Below are positions 1-6,406 of a stretch of DNA of 26,063 nt, one piece after another. The notes under the pieces are model-generated. The model saw nothing but the letters and a program-made list of their open reading frames with translations, was not told the DNA's origin and did not search any database. Numbering within the stretch: the first letter of the stretch is position 1; each line of letters begins with the position of its first letter. Source of the stretch: Acidobacteriota bacterium (lineage in GTDB: Bacteria; Acidobacteriota; Terriglobia; Terriglobales; Acidobacteriaceae); assembly GCA_021779695.1 (NCBI GenBank), contig JAJYAE010000023.1:1-26063 (forward strand). The letters are read 5' to 3'. A program made the translations under genes and the position numbers.

Positions 1-88
1 TTTCTTCTAACTCCCTCATTCCACTCATCAGAAAACTTCCGCGGTTTTGCATGTTAATTCCCGCAAACGCAGATACTAAATACATCAG

Positions 89-122
89 CCTGAGAACCGC
101 GCCCACCGGCCCGCGTCTCAGG
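89..122. other. Hairpin-forming inverted repeat ahead of a short ORF
   Basis: CCTGAGA (89-95) is complementary to TCTCAGG (116-122). The inner CGCG blocks can extend the stem with a small bulge. A moderately T-rich stretch (CATTTTCATTT) follows, then an AGGAG ribosome-binding motif and an ATG at 150. It could be a terminator of a gene lying left of the window or a 5' leader hairpin. The sequence alone does not decide. Confidence 0.3.
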
Positions 123-149
123 CATTTTCATTTCTAGGAGATCCGCGCC

Positions 150-233
150 ATGCCGACAACCTTCACATCTGGTCCGATGTCAGCCCCGGTCCGTACCCCA
201 ATTGAACGGCCGGGCAGAAGCCTGACATTTTAG
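150..233 (+). CDS. Short ORF with good RBS, cut off at the IS end
   Basis: ATG at 150 is preceded by AGGAG (136-140) at a spacing of nine, a good start signal. The frame gives only 27 codons and stops at TAG 231-233, inside the left inverted repeat of the IS481 element. I read it as the 5' end of a reading frame interrupted by the insertion. If the 16-bp direct repeats on the two sides of the IS are collapsed, this frame continues without a stop into the frame of pgsA. The peptide resembles no family I know. It may be a leader region rather than a gene. Confidence 0.3.
   Translation: MPTTFTSGPMSAPVRTPIERPGRSLTF
184..199. repeat. Left copy of 16-bp direct repeat flanking the IS
   Basis: CCCCGGTCCGTACCCC is identical to 1532-1547 on the other side of the IS481 element. 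The copy ends 21 nt outside the left inverted repeat, whereas the right copy starts 5 nt outside the right one, so it is not a simple abutting target duplication. ATGTCAG immediately precedes this copy and also occurs at 1519-1525, within the right IS end. Confidence 0.8.
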
Positions 234-253
234 ACTGGGCACATCCCTGACAC
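221..253 (+). repeat. Left terminal inverted repeat of the IS
   Basis: It runs from CCTGACATTTT to CCTGACAC and matches the reverse complement of 1494-1526 at 28 of 33 positions. Each terminal repeat contains two CCTGACA blocks separated by a CxGGGCA-containing spacer, which could be two transposase-binding half sites. A third related half lies just outside, at 202-227. Confidence 0.8.
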
Positions 254-1459
254 TTTTTCCTTATCAGGAAGGTTTTTGTTTTTGCTTTCGTGTTCCGGGC
301 AAGCTTGCCCGGAACACGAAGGCGCGGAAGTGGCGGCCCGTTTGACCCCCACCAGCTTACCTGTTGTGGCGTCGAACTGAGCCAGCGGCAGATGAGCGAA
401 GTAGACGGTGAAGATGCCGTCGTCGATCTCTTCCAGTCCGATGCGCTCGCCCCACAGCACCTCGCTGAGGAACACCTCGCGCTTGTTCCAGCGGAAGTGC
501 CCGTGGCTTTTGATCTTCAGCACCCGCATCGAAGCCGGATACTCCCGCGGCGAAGCCTCGTAGACCGAGGCCGGCGTCTCCATCGCCAGCGCTTCATGCG
601 GCCGCACCTGGTTGAACTCATGACGAAACCGATCCAACTCGCGCTGTTGCGCCCAGCGGTCCTCGACCATCGCGCAGTCCTGCTTCAAGGTGCGGTGCAT
701 CCGCTCGTGGCGTCCGTTCTGCTCCGGGTGCCCGGCCTCGATCCGCTCCGGCACAATCCCCAGCTTGATCCACCACACCGCCAGCCGCGACAGCCCGCCA
801 ATCGCCATCGAGGCAAACGGGGCACCGTTGTCGGTGCGAATCGCCTCCGGCAGCCCATACTCGCGGAACGCCGCTTCGAAGATCGCCCGCACCCGCTCGG
901 TGTCGGTCTTCTCCACCGCCTGGCAGCGCAGCAGATACCGGCTCCACGCATCCGTGATGGTCAACGGATCGATCCGCGCGCCATCGCCGGCCTTCCACCA
1001 GCCCTTGAAGTCCGCGCACCACACCCGGTTGGCTTCCACAGCGTGCTGCAGCGGCTCCGTATAGGGCTCCGTGCGGCGACGCTTCCGCCGCGGCGCCACA
1101 AGCCCGGCGCGCTTGAGGATCGCGCCAATCGTGCTCGTCGCCGGGCTGCGCAGCCCCGGCTTATCCCGCTCCAGAATCCGCTTCAGCTTCCGCGGTCCCC
1201 AGCGCATGTGCGTCTGGCGCAGCTCCAGCACCGCCTTCTCCACAGCTTCCGAGGTCTGGTTGGGGTGCCGATGCGCAGCCCGGTTCAAATCCAGCAGTCC
1301 CGCAAGCCCGTACTGCCGGTAGCGCCGAAGCCACACATACCCGGTCTCGCGCGAGATCCCGAAACCCGCACACAAATCCGACATCGTCTGCTCATCTCGT
1401 TCGTACTCAATGACAAAACGAACCTTCTCGTCCATCACACTGCTCGTCTTCCAAGGCAT
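230..1459 (-). CDS. IS481-family transposase
   Basis: 409 aa DDE transposase that would cut and join the ends of this IS. The N-terminus (MPWKTSSVMDEKVRFV) and the following helix-turn-helix (about residues 25-65, with GISRETGYVWLRRY) are typical of IS481 transposases. The rve integrase core follows, with catalytic candidates D150 (WCADFKGWW), D210 (RTDNGAPF) and E252 (NGRHERMHRTLK). The D210-E252 spacing is about six residues longer than the classical 35. The basic stretch RRKRRR lies near 124-129. The last 35 residues are a low-complexity tail encoded partly by a perfect palindrome. The frame is intact, so it may be functional. The ATG at 1459 is the natural start. Confidence 0.9.
   Translation of the reverse strand: MPWKTSSVMDEKVRFVIEYERDEQTMSDLCAGFGISRETGYVWLRRYRQYGLAGLLDLNRAAHRHPNQTSEAVEKAVLELRQTHMRWGPRKLKRILERDKPGLRSPATSTIGAILKRAGLVAPRRKRRRTEPYTEPLQHAVEANRVWCADFKGWWKAGDGARIDPLTITDAWSRYLLRCQAVEKTDTERVRAIFEAAFREYGLPEAIRTDNGAPFASMAIGGLSRLAVWWIKLGIVPERIEAGHPEQNGRHERMHRTLKQDCAMVEDRWAQQRELDRFRHEFNQVRPHEALAMETPASVYEASPREYPASMRVLKIKSHGHFRWNKREVFLSEVLWGERIGLEEIDDGIFTVYFAHLPLAQFDATTGKLVGVKRAATSAPSCSGQACPEHESKNKNLPDKEKVSGMCPV
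287..320. repeat. Perfect 34-bp palindrome inside the transposase 3' end
   Basis: The 17-nt arms 287-303 and 304-320 are exact reverse complements, centred on AAGCTT. It lies within the transposase coding sequence 50-90 nt from the stop codon. On the plus strand a T-rich run (GGTTTTTGTTTTTGC) precedes it; in the transposase mRNA an A-rich run follows, so it is not a canonical terminator for that mRNA. It might block transcription entering from outside or act as a cruciform. Confidence 0.85.
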
Positions 1460-1493
1460 GATGACCGTTGTACCTTCATCACCCTTCGTCGCA

Positions 1494-1526
1494 GTGTCAG
1501 GTATCTGCCCGGTTCAAAATGTCAGG
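1494..1526 (-). repeat. Right terminal inverted repeat of the IS
   Basis: Its reverse complement starts CCTGACATTTTGAACC and ends ACCTGACAC, matching the left end at 28 of 33 positions. It lies about 35 bp upstream of the transposase start, so the transposase promoter must overlap or adjoin it. Confidence 0.8.
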
Positions 1527-1725
1527 AATCACCCCGGTCCGTACCCCCCCAAAGCCACCCCCTACCCCCCCTAAATTTATTTGCACTTTTCCACATTTTT
1601 CTTTGCATAAAAACGCTGAACCCGCTTCTTCGGATCTTCGCTTTTCGTCGTGCCGGTACGAACCGTGCCAGAACTGGTGCAATAATGGAGCCAAGTCTGG
1701 CGAAGGGCTGCGACGGTCGAGGCAC
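1527..1725 (+). promoter_or_regulatory. pgsA upstream region with C-rich tract
   Basis: After the IS end comes the second direct-repeat copy, then a strongly C-rich stretch (1544-1571, runs of 6-7 C) that switches abruptly to AT-rich DNA (1572-1610). TTGCAC at 1581-1586 could be a -35 box, with a CATAAA-like -10 near 1606; the 19-nt spacing is long, so this is weak. The region is open in the pgsA frame but its composition does not look coding. Confidence 0.3.
1532..1547. repeat. Right copy of 16-bp direct repeat flanking the IS
   Basis: CCCCGGTCCGTACCCC is identical to 184-199. It begins 5 nt outside the right inverted repeat and runs into a longer C-rich tract. Both copies have the same reading phase relative to the short ORF on the left and to the pgsA frame on the right. 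Confidence 0.8.
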
Positions 1726-2376
1726 ATGAATCTCCCCAACTCCATCACGATGAGCCGGATCGTCATGATCCCTCTCTTCCTCTGGATGCTCTCGCCGCAT
1801 TTCCCTTGGCAAGGGCCTGAAGGCACGCAGGAGCTGCTGGCCTCCATCCTTTTCATCCTTGCCTCCATGACCGACGGCCTCGATGGTTATCTCGCGCGCA
1901 AGCGCGGACAGATCACCACCATGGGCATGCTCCTTGATCCGCTCGCCGACAAGATCATGGTCACCGCCGCTCTCATCGCGCTCGTGGCCTACAATCCCGT
2001 CGTCGTCAAGGTCTGGATCGCCGTCGTCATCATCGGCCGCGAGTTCCTGATCTCCGGACTCCGCTCCATCGCTTCGTCTGAAGGCTTCACCATCCAGGCC
2101 AGCGATCTCGGCAAGCTCAAGACGGTCATCCAGATCGTCTCCGTCGTCTCCGCTATCCTCGCGCATCGCTGGTACGACTGGCAGTTTGGCTATCTCGTCA
2201 TTCCCGTCCAGTGGATCGCCGTTGCCGCCATCTACTTCACCGTCCTCGTTTCCACCATCTCCGCCATCGACTACTTCGCAGGATTCTGGAAGCAGATTGA
2301 TCACGCCTCCATCGATCGCCGCAAAAGCTTCGTCCTCTCCCGCAACAAGGGTGCCAGCAGCCCTTCAGCCAACTGA
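1726..2376 (+). CDS. pgsA: CDP-diacylglycerol-glycerol-3-phosphate 3-phosphatidyltransferase
   Basis: 216 aa inner-membrane enzyme that transfers the phosphatidyl group from CDP-diacylglycerol to glycerol 3-phosphate, the committed step to phosphatidylglycerol and cardiolipin. The CDP-alcohol phosphotransferase signature DG-x2-AR-x8-G-x3-D-x3-D is complete (DGYLAR...GMLLDPLAD, about residues 50-72). The N-terminus MNLPNSITMSRI is typical of PgsA, which decides the start; the frame is open for a further 86 codons upstream but that sequence is not PgsA-like. Several hydrophobic helices follow, and length is normal. The start codon has only a weak GAGG three bases away. The IS481 element sits upstream and may have replaced the native promoter or start region. 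The 3' end meets a convergent gene across a terminator. Confidence 0.92.
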   Translation: MNLPNSITMSRIVMIPLFLWMLSPHFPWQGPEGTQELLASILFILASMTDGLDGYLARKRGQITTMGMLLDPLADKIMVTAALIALVAYNPVVVKVWIAVVIIGREFLISGLRSIASSEGFTIQASDLGKLKTVIQIVSVVSAILAHRWYDWQFGYLVIPVQWIAVAAIYFTVLVSTISAIDYFAGFWKQIDHASIDRRKSFVLSRNKGASSPSAN

Positions 2377-2395
2377 TTTTCATCCCCAAAAATCA

Positions 2396-2420
2396 ATGCC
2401 CCGGACCAGGTCCGGGGCAT
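2396..2420. terminator. Bidirectional rho-independent terminator
   Basis: A perfect 11-bp stem (ATGCCCCGGAC, 2396-2406, with GTCCGGGGCAT, 2410-2420) closes a CAG loop. A T-rich stretch follows on the plus strand (TCTGTTGTTG). On the minus strand the stem is followed by TGATTTTT. It lies between the convergent pgsA and gvpL/F-like genes and can serve both. Confidence 0.85.
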
Positions 2421-2441
2421 TCTGTTGTTGCTTGAAGCAGT

Positions 2442-3263
2442 CTAGGCCAGGGCCGCCACCGGCAAATGAATTGCTACCGCCGCCTTGGCCGCAATCTCTG
2501 CCGCACTCATCGCCGCGGCCGGCTGTGCCGCATGATGCGATCCCCGCGTCAACCGATGGACAAAGTGATACGGCGGCCACGGCCCGGAAAGCTGTAGCAG
2601 GCACTCCCGCATCATCGCGCTCGTCGTGGCAAATTTGTTCTGATAGCGCTCCACGTGCTTCCGCTCAATCAGGTGCGCGATGTCCAGAACCATCTTGCCC
2701 GATTCCGTCAGCCTGCAGCTGACCTCCTCGTCAAGCGGCATGAACAACCGATGCATCTGGAACGCCACAGCGCGCGCCCGCGTCTGCCGCTCGCGCTGCC
2801 GCGAAGCCGTCTCGCGCAGGTTGCTCAGATACTCCCGCCCGGCGTTCTCCGGCATCGCCTGCTTCACCAGCTCGCGCGGACAGCAGTCATCCACAAAGAT
2901 CTTCAGGTGCATTTCAGTCTTCCCGCGCAGCTTTTCGATATTCGATAGAAACTGCCGCTGGTTTGACCGTACGGACTTGCGCAGGCTCTCGTCGTCGTTG
3001 AACACCGTTCCAAAGCGGAAGGGAAGCACCGTCGAATGCTGGAAGCAGTCCGCAATCACGCGTGCATGATCCACACCCGCCTTCTGGCTGAACCCTTCCG
3101 CGGGATTGTGCTCGCTGACAATGATCGCCAGATCGCTTGCCGGATAAAGAAATACCTGGTTCCCGCTCACTCCGTGAACAGTTTCAAGTGGAACTGGTTT
3201 ACGATGACGGGCTAATTCAGGAAATGCTTGTTTCTCACCGATGCAGTAGGCATACCATGCCAT
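2442..3263 (-). CDS. GvpL/GvpF family protein
   Basis: 273 aa. The start MAWYAYCI, the central HSTVLPFRFGTVF, the following LRGKTEMHLKIFVD and the later YLSNLRE are characteristic of GvpL/GvpF, accessory proteins that in gas-vesicle producers interact with the shell protein GvpA. The ATG at 3263 has GGAG nine bases upstream and fits the family N-terminus; an upstream ATG at 3284 is less likely. The C-terminal 30 residues are Ala-rich and not family-like. No gvpA, gvpN or other gas-vesicle gene lies in this window, so the role here is unknown; a stress or assembly function unrelated to buoyancy is possible. A promoter candidate lies about 115 nt upstream, and a terminator follows, so it looks monocistronic. 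Confidence 0.85.
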   Translation of the reverse strand: MAWYAYCIGEKQAFPELARHRKPVPLETVHGVSGNQVFLYPASDLAIIVSEHNPAEGFSQKAGVDHARVIADCFQHSTVLPFRFGTVFNDDESLRKSVRSNQRQFLSNIEKLRGKTEMHLKIFVDDCCPRELVKQAMPENAGREYLSNLRETASRQRERQTRARAVAFQMHRLFMPLDEEVSCRLTESGKMVLDIAHLIERKHVERYQNKFATTSAMMRECLLQLSGPWPPYHFVHRLTRGSHHAAQPAAAMSAAEIAAKAAVAIHLPVAALA

Positions 3264-3597
3264 AGGGTGGCACTCCGTGTGCAACCGCCGGTAAGCGGCG
3301 CTCGTTAGTGAATCTCAGTGAACGTAGGAAAACTGCATTGTGAAGCAGGACCGTTTGTCCCGCCTTAACTAACCGGAATACTAGACCGCCATCAATACGA
3401 CTGGCAACGTCTCACATTGAGAAGTTGGGGAAGGAAAGCAGAATCAGATGAATTAACTTTTGTAAAAGAAATAAGATGATTTATGTAATCAAAAACAAGC
3501 CAAAAATCTGGTTCCAAAGCTCGTAAGTCACTCCAATGGCTACCATCCGCCCAAACGGCCTCTTCCGCGGCCAACGCCGCCCCGCGGCAAGCCTTTG
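3264..3597. other. Intergenic region upstream of the gvpL/F-like gene
   Basis: 334 bp without a convincing gene, located between the 5' end of the gvpL/F-like gene and the 3' end of the next minus-strand gene. It holds a small hairpin (CGCCG-GTAAG-CGGCG near 3286-3300), one promoter candidate, and an AT-rich patch at about 3440-3510 that stands out from the GC-rich surroundings. Only very short frames are present. Confidence 0.6.
3378..3407 (-). promoter_or_regulatory. Candidate sigma-70 promoter for the gvpL/F-like gene
   Basis: On the minus strand TTGCCA (3402-3407) is followed after 18 nt by TAGTAT (3378-3383): five of six and four of six consensus matches. It would give a leader of about 110 nt before the ATG at 3263. 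Confidence 0.4.
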
Positions 3598-4401
3598 CTA
3601 GCGGAAGACCCGCAACACCACAACCACATCCAGCACCACCGCTGCCACCAGCAGAAACATGCCGATCCACGCCATCACTGCGACCTTCTTGCGCAGCGCC
3701 CGCGCATCCGAGGTCAATTCCTGTTGCTCCAGCGTGTTGCGGTCAACAGCCTCCTTCAGCAGGTCGAGCCGGTCCACCAGGCGCTGGACCACGCGGCCCT
3801 GTTCGCCGAGTTTGCCGTCCAATACCAGGCTCGATCCCTCCAGATCCTTCAGCGTCTCTTGAATTGCGGCCAGCTCTTTGCGAGAAACGTTCCCCGATAT
3901 GCTCGGCGTCAATAAATTCGACACGGTTCCCATCACGTTGCCTTCCAGCAGAGGCAACAATTTCTGTGCCATCACCAGTGCAGAGCGAACCACTTCAAGC
4001 TTCCTGCCAGTGCCCGCCGCAGGAGCCTGCGGCAGCGCCTTCAGGGCTGGCCGAGCCGGTGCCTCTTTCGCAACTTCCAGCGTCGCCGGCTTTGCCGCGG
4101 CAATGGGCTGCGCCAGTGCGGCTGGCTTTAGTTCTACCTCCGGCTTGGTCGCCTCGGGCGCCACCTTCGCAGAAGCCGCTTCTGTGTTCGCGATGCCGCG
4201 CAGCGAGTTCAGCGGACGAAGTGTCTCATACGGCTCTTCATCTTTATGGGGAAGTACTTCCAGCCTTGGCGGCACAATCTCCTTGTCGCGCAATTCCTTT
4301 CGGGCTGACATCCAGGAGTCGAACATACGTGCCTGGGGTGAATGGGAACCTTCGACTCGAATGCCGATCTCTTTTGGAGCAGAGCTCTCAGTTTGACTCA
4401 T
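3598..4401 (-). CDS. Hypothetical tail-anchored Ala/Pro-rich protein
   Basis: 267 aa; I do not recognise a family. Visible layout: a charged N-terminal segment (1-60), an Ala/Pro/Lys-rich low-complexity linker (about 70-130), a predicted helical or coiled-coil region (about 130-235, rich in L, E, K and R), and one hydrophobic segment at the very C-terminus (AWIGMFLLVAAVVLDVVVVL, about 243-263) preceded by ALRKK. There is no signal peptide. This suggests a cytoplasmic protein held to the inner membrane by its C-terminus. A purine-rich GAGAGA motif precedes the ATG. It is divergent from the DUF502 gene, with about 185 bp between them. Function unknown. Confidence 0.7.
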   Translation of the reverse strand: MSQTESSAPKEIGIRVEGSHSPQARMFDSWMSARKELRDKEIVPPRLEVLPHKDEEPYETLRPLNSLRGIANTEAASAKVAPEATKPEVELKPAALAQPIAAAKPATLEVAKEAPARPALKALPQAPAAGTGRKLEVVRSALVMAQKLLPLLEGNVMGTVSNLLTPSISGNVSRKELAAIQETLKDLEGSSLVLDGKLGEQGRVVQRLVDRLDLLKEAVDRNTLEQQELTSDARALRKKVAVMAWIGMFLLVAAVVLDVVVVLRVFR

Positions 4402-4561
4402 TGCGATTCATCTCTCTGGGGAAAAAAGCCGTCTCGCGCAGAGCGGGCGCCGAGTTCTGCAGACGCATGGCGGGGCCCACGGCTTCTGTGCCATCCAGCC
4501 TATCACACACCCGCGGCATCCCTGCCCCATGCGGCCCGGCAGATCCCGCGCCATCTTCGCG

Positions 4562-4580
4562 TATCCTCAAGGGCAGGAGG
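4562..4580 (+). promoter_or_regulatory. -10-like box and strong Shine-Dalgarno for the DUF502 gene
   Basis: TATCCT at 4562-4567 resembles a -10 hexamer. AGGAGG at 4575-4580 is a full Shine-Dalgarno five bases before GTG 4586, and settles that start over the ATG at 4529. No clear -35 box is seen. The same TATCCT hexamer lies ahead of the VWFA-related gene at 16167. Confidence 0.45.
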
Positions 4581-4585
4581 GCTTT

Positions 4586-5245
4586 GTGAAACTCTTCCTC
4601 ACCAGACTCTCGCGTAACCTGCAGCGGAATATCCTCGCCGGCGTCATCACCATCGGGCCCCTCTTTGTCACCTGGCTCATCTTCAGCTTCGTCCTCACCA
4701 GCCTTGCCAAGGCAGGCCGGCCACTTGTCCGATTTTTTGACGCCGTCTTCTATCGCGACTGGCTCGGCGACCCCTGGACGCAGTCCCTCCTTGCCATCGT
4801 TCTTACCCTGATCGTCCTCTACATCGTGGGCCGCGTCACCTCACAGGTCGTCGGACGCCAGATCTTCCGGCTATTTGAAGCCATCCTCGAGCGACTCCCC
4901 ATCATCGCCAAGGTCTACACCTCTGTGCGCCAGCTGCTCGATACCATGATGTCCAAAAAGGAGACCAGTCAGCGCGTGGTTCTGGTCGATTTCCCCATCG
5001 CCGGACAAAAATCCGTCGGCTTCCTCACCCGCACCATGACAGACTCGACAACCGGCCAGACCCTTGCCGCCGTTCTGCTGCCGAACGCCATCAATCCGAC
5101 TTCCGCTTTCCTGCAGGTTCTGCCCATCGAGCGCGTCGTCGACACAGACCTCTCCATGGAGCAGGCAATGAGCATGCTTCTGACCGGCGGCGCCGTCGCG
5201 CCTGACAGTCTGCGTTTCACTCAGCCCGGCGATCGCGTTGTCTAA
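4586..5245 (+). CDS. DUF502 family membrane protein
   Basis: 219 aa from the GTG at 4586. Two N-terminal hydrophobic segments (about 15-40, ILAGVITIGPLFVTWLIFSF, and about 65-85, SLLAIVLTLIVLYIVG) are followed by a soluble domain. The motifs GxxxxxPLFVTW, the PIIAKVYTSVRQLLD region and VLVDFPIAGQKSVGFLT are typical of DUF502 (COG2928). No biochemical role is firmly known for the family. The stop codon overlaps the stop of the convergent LPG-synthase-type gene by four bases, so the two mRNAs must be antisense at their 3' ends. Confidence 0.85.
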   Translation: MKLFLTRLSRNLQRNILAGVITIGPLFVTWLIFSFVLTSLAKAGRPLVRFFDAVFYRDWLGDPWTQSLLAIVLTLIVLYIVGRVTSQVVGRQIFRLFEAILERLPIIAKVYTSVRQLLDTMMSKKETSQRVVLVDFPIAGQKSVGFLTRTMTDSTTGQTLAAVLLPNAINPTSAFLQVLPIERVVDTDLSMEQAMSMLLTGGAVAPDSLRFTQPGDRVV

Positions 5246-6366
5246 GAACCCGACTCGGCCGGTTCTGGAGCCGCATCGGAAGCCACTTCCTCGCCGGCAT
5301 GCTCGCTCTCGGCGGTCACCTTGCGCAGGCTTACGTGCTCAAACTGCGCCCAGATCAGCCCCACTGGAACAATGCTGAGAAAGGTGACCAGCAGCAGCGT
5401 GGCAGCGCACGCTGTCGCCGCCTCGTGCCCAACCCCCAATGCCACGCTCAGAACAATCGCAACCAGTCCAATTTGCGTGAACCATCCAATGACCGGCAAT
5501 TGGAGGATACTCGCGCCGCCGCTCGCCACAAGCACCAGGACCGAGCGTTGTGGAGTGATGGATGCAAGCTGTGGGGCCGCAACAAAGGCCCTGCAACTCA
5601 GGAAGTAGGCGAGCGCAATAAGGGCCCACATCCCCAGGGAAAGTCCCATAACCGCCGCCAGATCTTGAAGCGAGTGGATCGCCGACAGGCCGGTGCGAAA
5701 CGCCCGGATCTTGTGCCCGATCGCCTGGCCAAGCGATTTCGACACCAGGCCAATGCTGTGTTCGCAAAAACTTGCCACCGAGTTGCTGCCGACACGGACA
5801 ATCACCAGGAAGAGTGCGCCGAGAAGGGTCAGAATCAGGCCGCTGTAGCGCGCGATCAGCGACGAGAGAAACGCGTGATGCGCTCCAAGCTGGGCCATTG
5901 GACCTGAATGCGGCATGACTTTCACAATCTCTTCCGTCGGCACCCAAAGCATGGCGATGGAGAAGACCAGGGCAAGCGTCCCAAGGTCGAAGAGCCGCTC
6001 CACAATGTAGACAGCGAACTGGGTGCTGAGCTCCAGATCTGTCTTCTTGGAAACCAGATAGGGCCGCACCGGATCTGCCACCCTGCCGATCAGCGCAACC
6101 GCCGTGAAACCCAGCACCTGGCAACTCACCAGCGACAGGGCCGACACCTTCTTCTGGTAGCGGATCAGGCAAGCCCAACGCGCCGCGCGCAGGACGAAGC
6201 CCAGATAAATGCAGCCCACGCCCGCTGCAATCAGGCGCCAGTCCGCCATGGCCACCTGGGTTCGGAAGACACCAAAGTCAAAGTGGATACGATTCCGGCC
6301 CCACACCGCCAGGCCCAACAGCACCGCAATCACCACCAGGCCCAAAATCAGCTGTCTCTTCTTCAA
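5242..6366 (-). CDS. LPG synthase TM-type (UPF0104) membrane protein
   Basis: 374 aa polytopic inner-membrane protein of the lysylphosphatidylglycerol synthase transmembrane / UPF0104 type. Seven or eight hydrophobic helices are visible. GFVLRAARWACLIR near residue 56-69 and the GRVADPVRPYLVSKK region near 93-108 are family-like. Only the membrane domain is present; there is no C-terminal aminoacyl-transferase domain, so a flippase or glycolipid-related role is as likely as lipid aminoacylation. The start is TTG with GGAG six bases upstream. The last 35 residues are an acidic soluble tail. It follows the lytic transglycosylase gene after 40 nt, probably in the same transcript. Confidence 0.8.
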   Translation of the reverse strand: MKKRQLILGLVVIAVLLGLAVWGRNRIHFDFGVFRTQVAMADWRLIAAGVGCIYLGFVLRAARWACLIRYQKKVSALSLVSCQVLGFTAVALIGRVADPVRPYLVSKKTDLELSTQFAVYIVERLFDLGTLALVFSIAMLWVPTEEIVKVMPHSGPMAQLGAHHAFLSSLIARYSGLILTLLGALFLVIVRVGSNSVASFCEHSIGLVSKSLGQAIGHKIRAFRTGLSAIHSLQDLAAVMGLSLGMWALIALAYFLSCRAFVAAPQLASITPQRSVLVLVASGGASILQLPVIGWFTQIGLVAIVLSVALGVGHEAATACAATLLLVTFLSIVPVGLIWAQFEHVSLRKVTAESEHAGEEVASDAAPEPAESGS

Positions 6367-6394
6367 GCAGGCTCCGTTCCAGATCTACAGGCTG

Positions 6395-6400
6395 ATTGTA
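6395..6400 (-). promoter_or_regulatory. Possible internal -10 box before the LPG-synthase-type gene
   Basis: TACAAT on the minus strand (five of six to TATAAT) lies in the 40-nt gap after the transglycosylase stop. No good -35 box is visible. It could give extra transcription of the downstream gene. Confidence 0.25.
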
Positions 6401-6406
6401 TGAGCT

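Larger units (their letters stand above)
221..1526 (-). mobile_element. IS481-family insertion sequence, about 1.3 kb
   Basis: A single intact transposase gene lies between imperfect 33-bp terminal inverted repeats (221-253 and 1494-1526, 28 of 33 positions matching by eye). The transposase stop codon falls inside the left repeat. No short target duplication abuts the repeats directly, but a perfect 16-bp direct repeat lies just outside on both sides. The ORF is full length and its catalytic residues are present, so the element could be recent or active. It sits about 200 bp ahead of pgsA in the opposite orientation. Confidence 0.85.

Noticed and set aside
1468..1725. N-terminal extension of PgsA
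   Set aside because: The frame is open but begins inside the IS right end, and the translation is C-run-derived Pro-rich sequence. The normal PgsA N-terminus starts at 1726.
290..1729. Long plus-strand open frame of 479 codons opposite the transposase
   Set aside because: It lies antisense to a transposase with clear DDE motifs. Its translation is Arg/Pro/His/Leu-rich, typical of the complement of GC-rich coding DNA, and no ribosome-binding site precedes it.
2442..3263. Gas-vesicle operon
   Set aside because: Only one GvpL/F-like gene is present, with no shell-protein gene or other gvp gene in the window.
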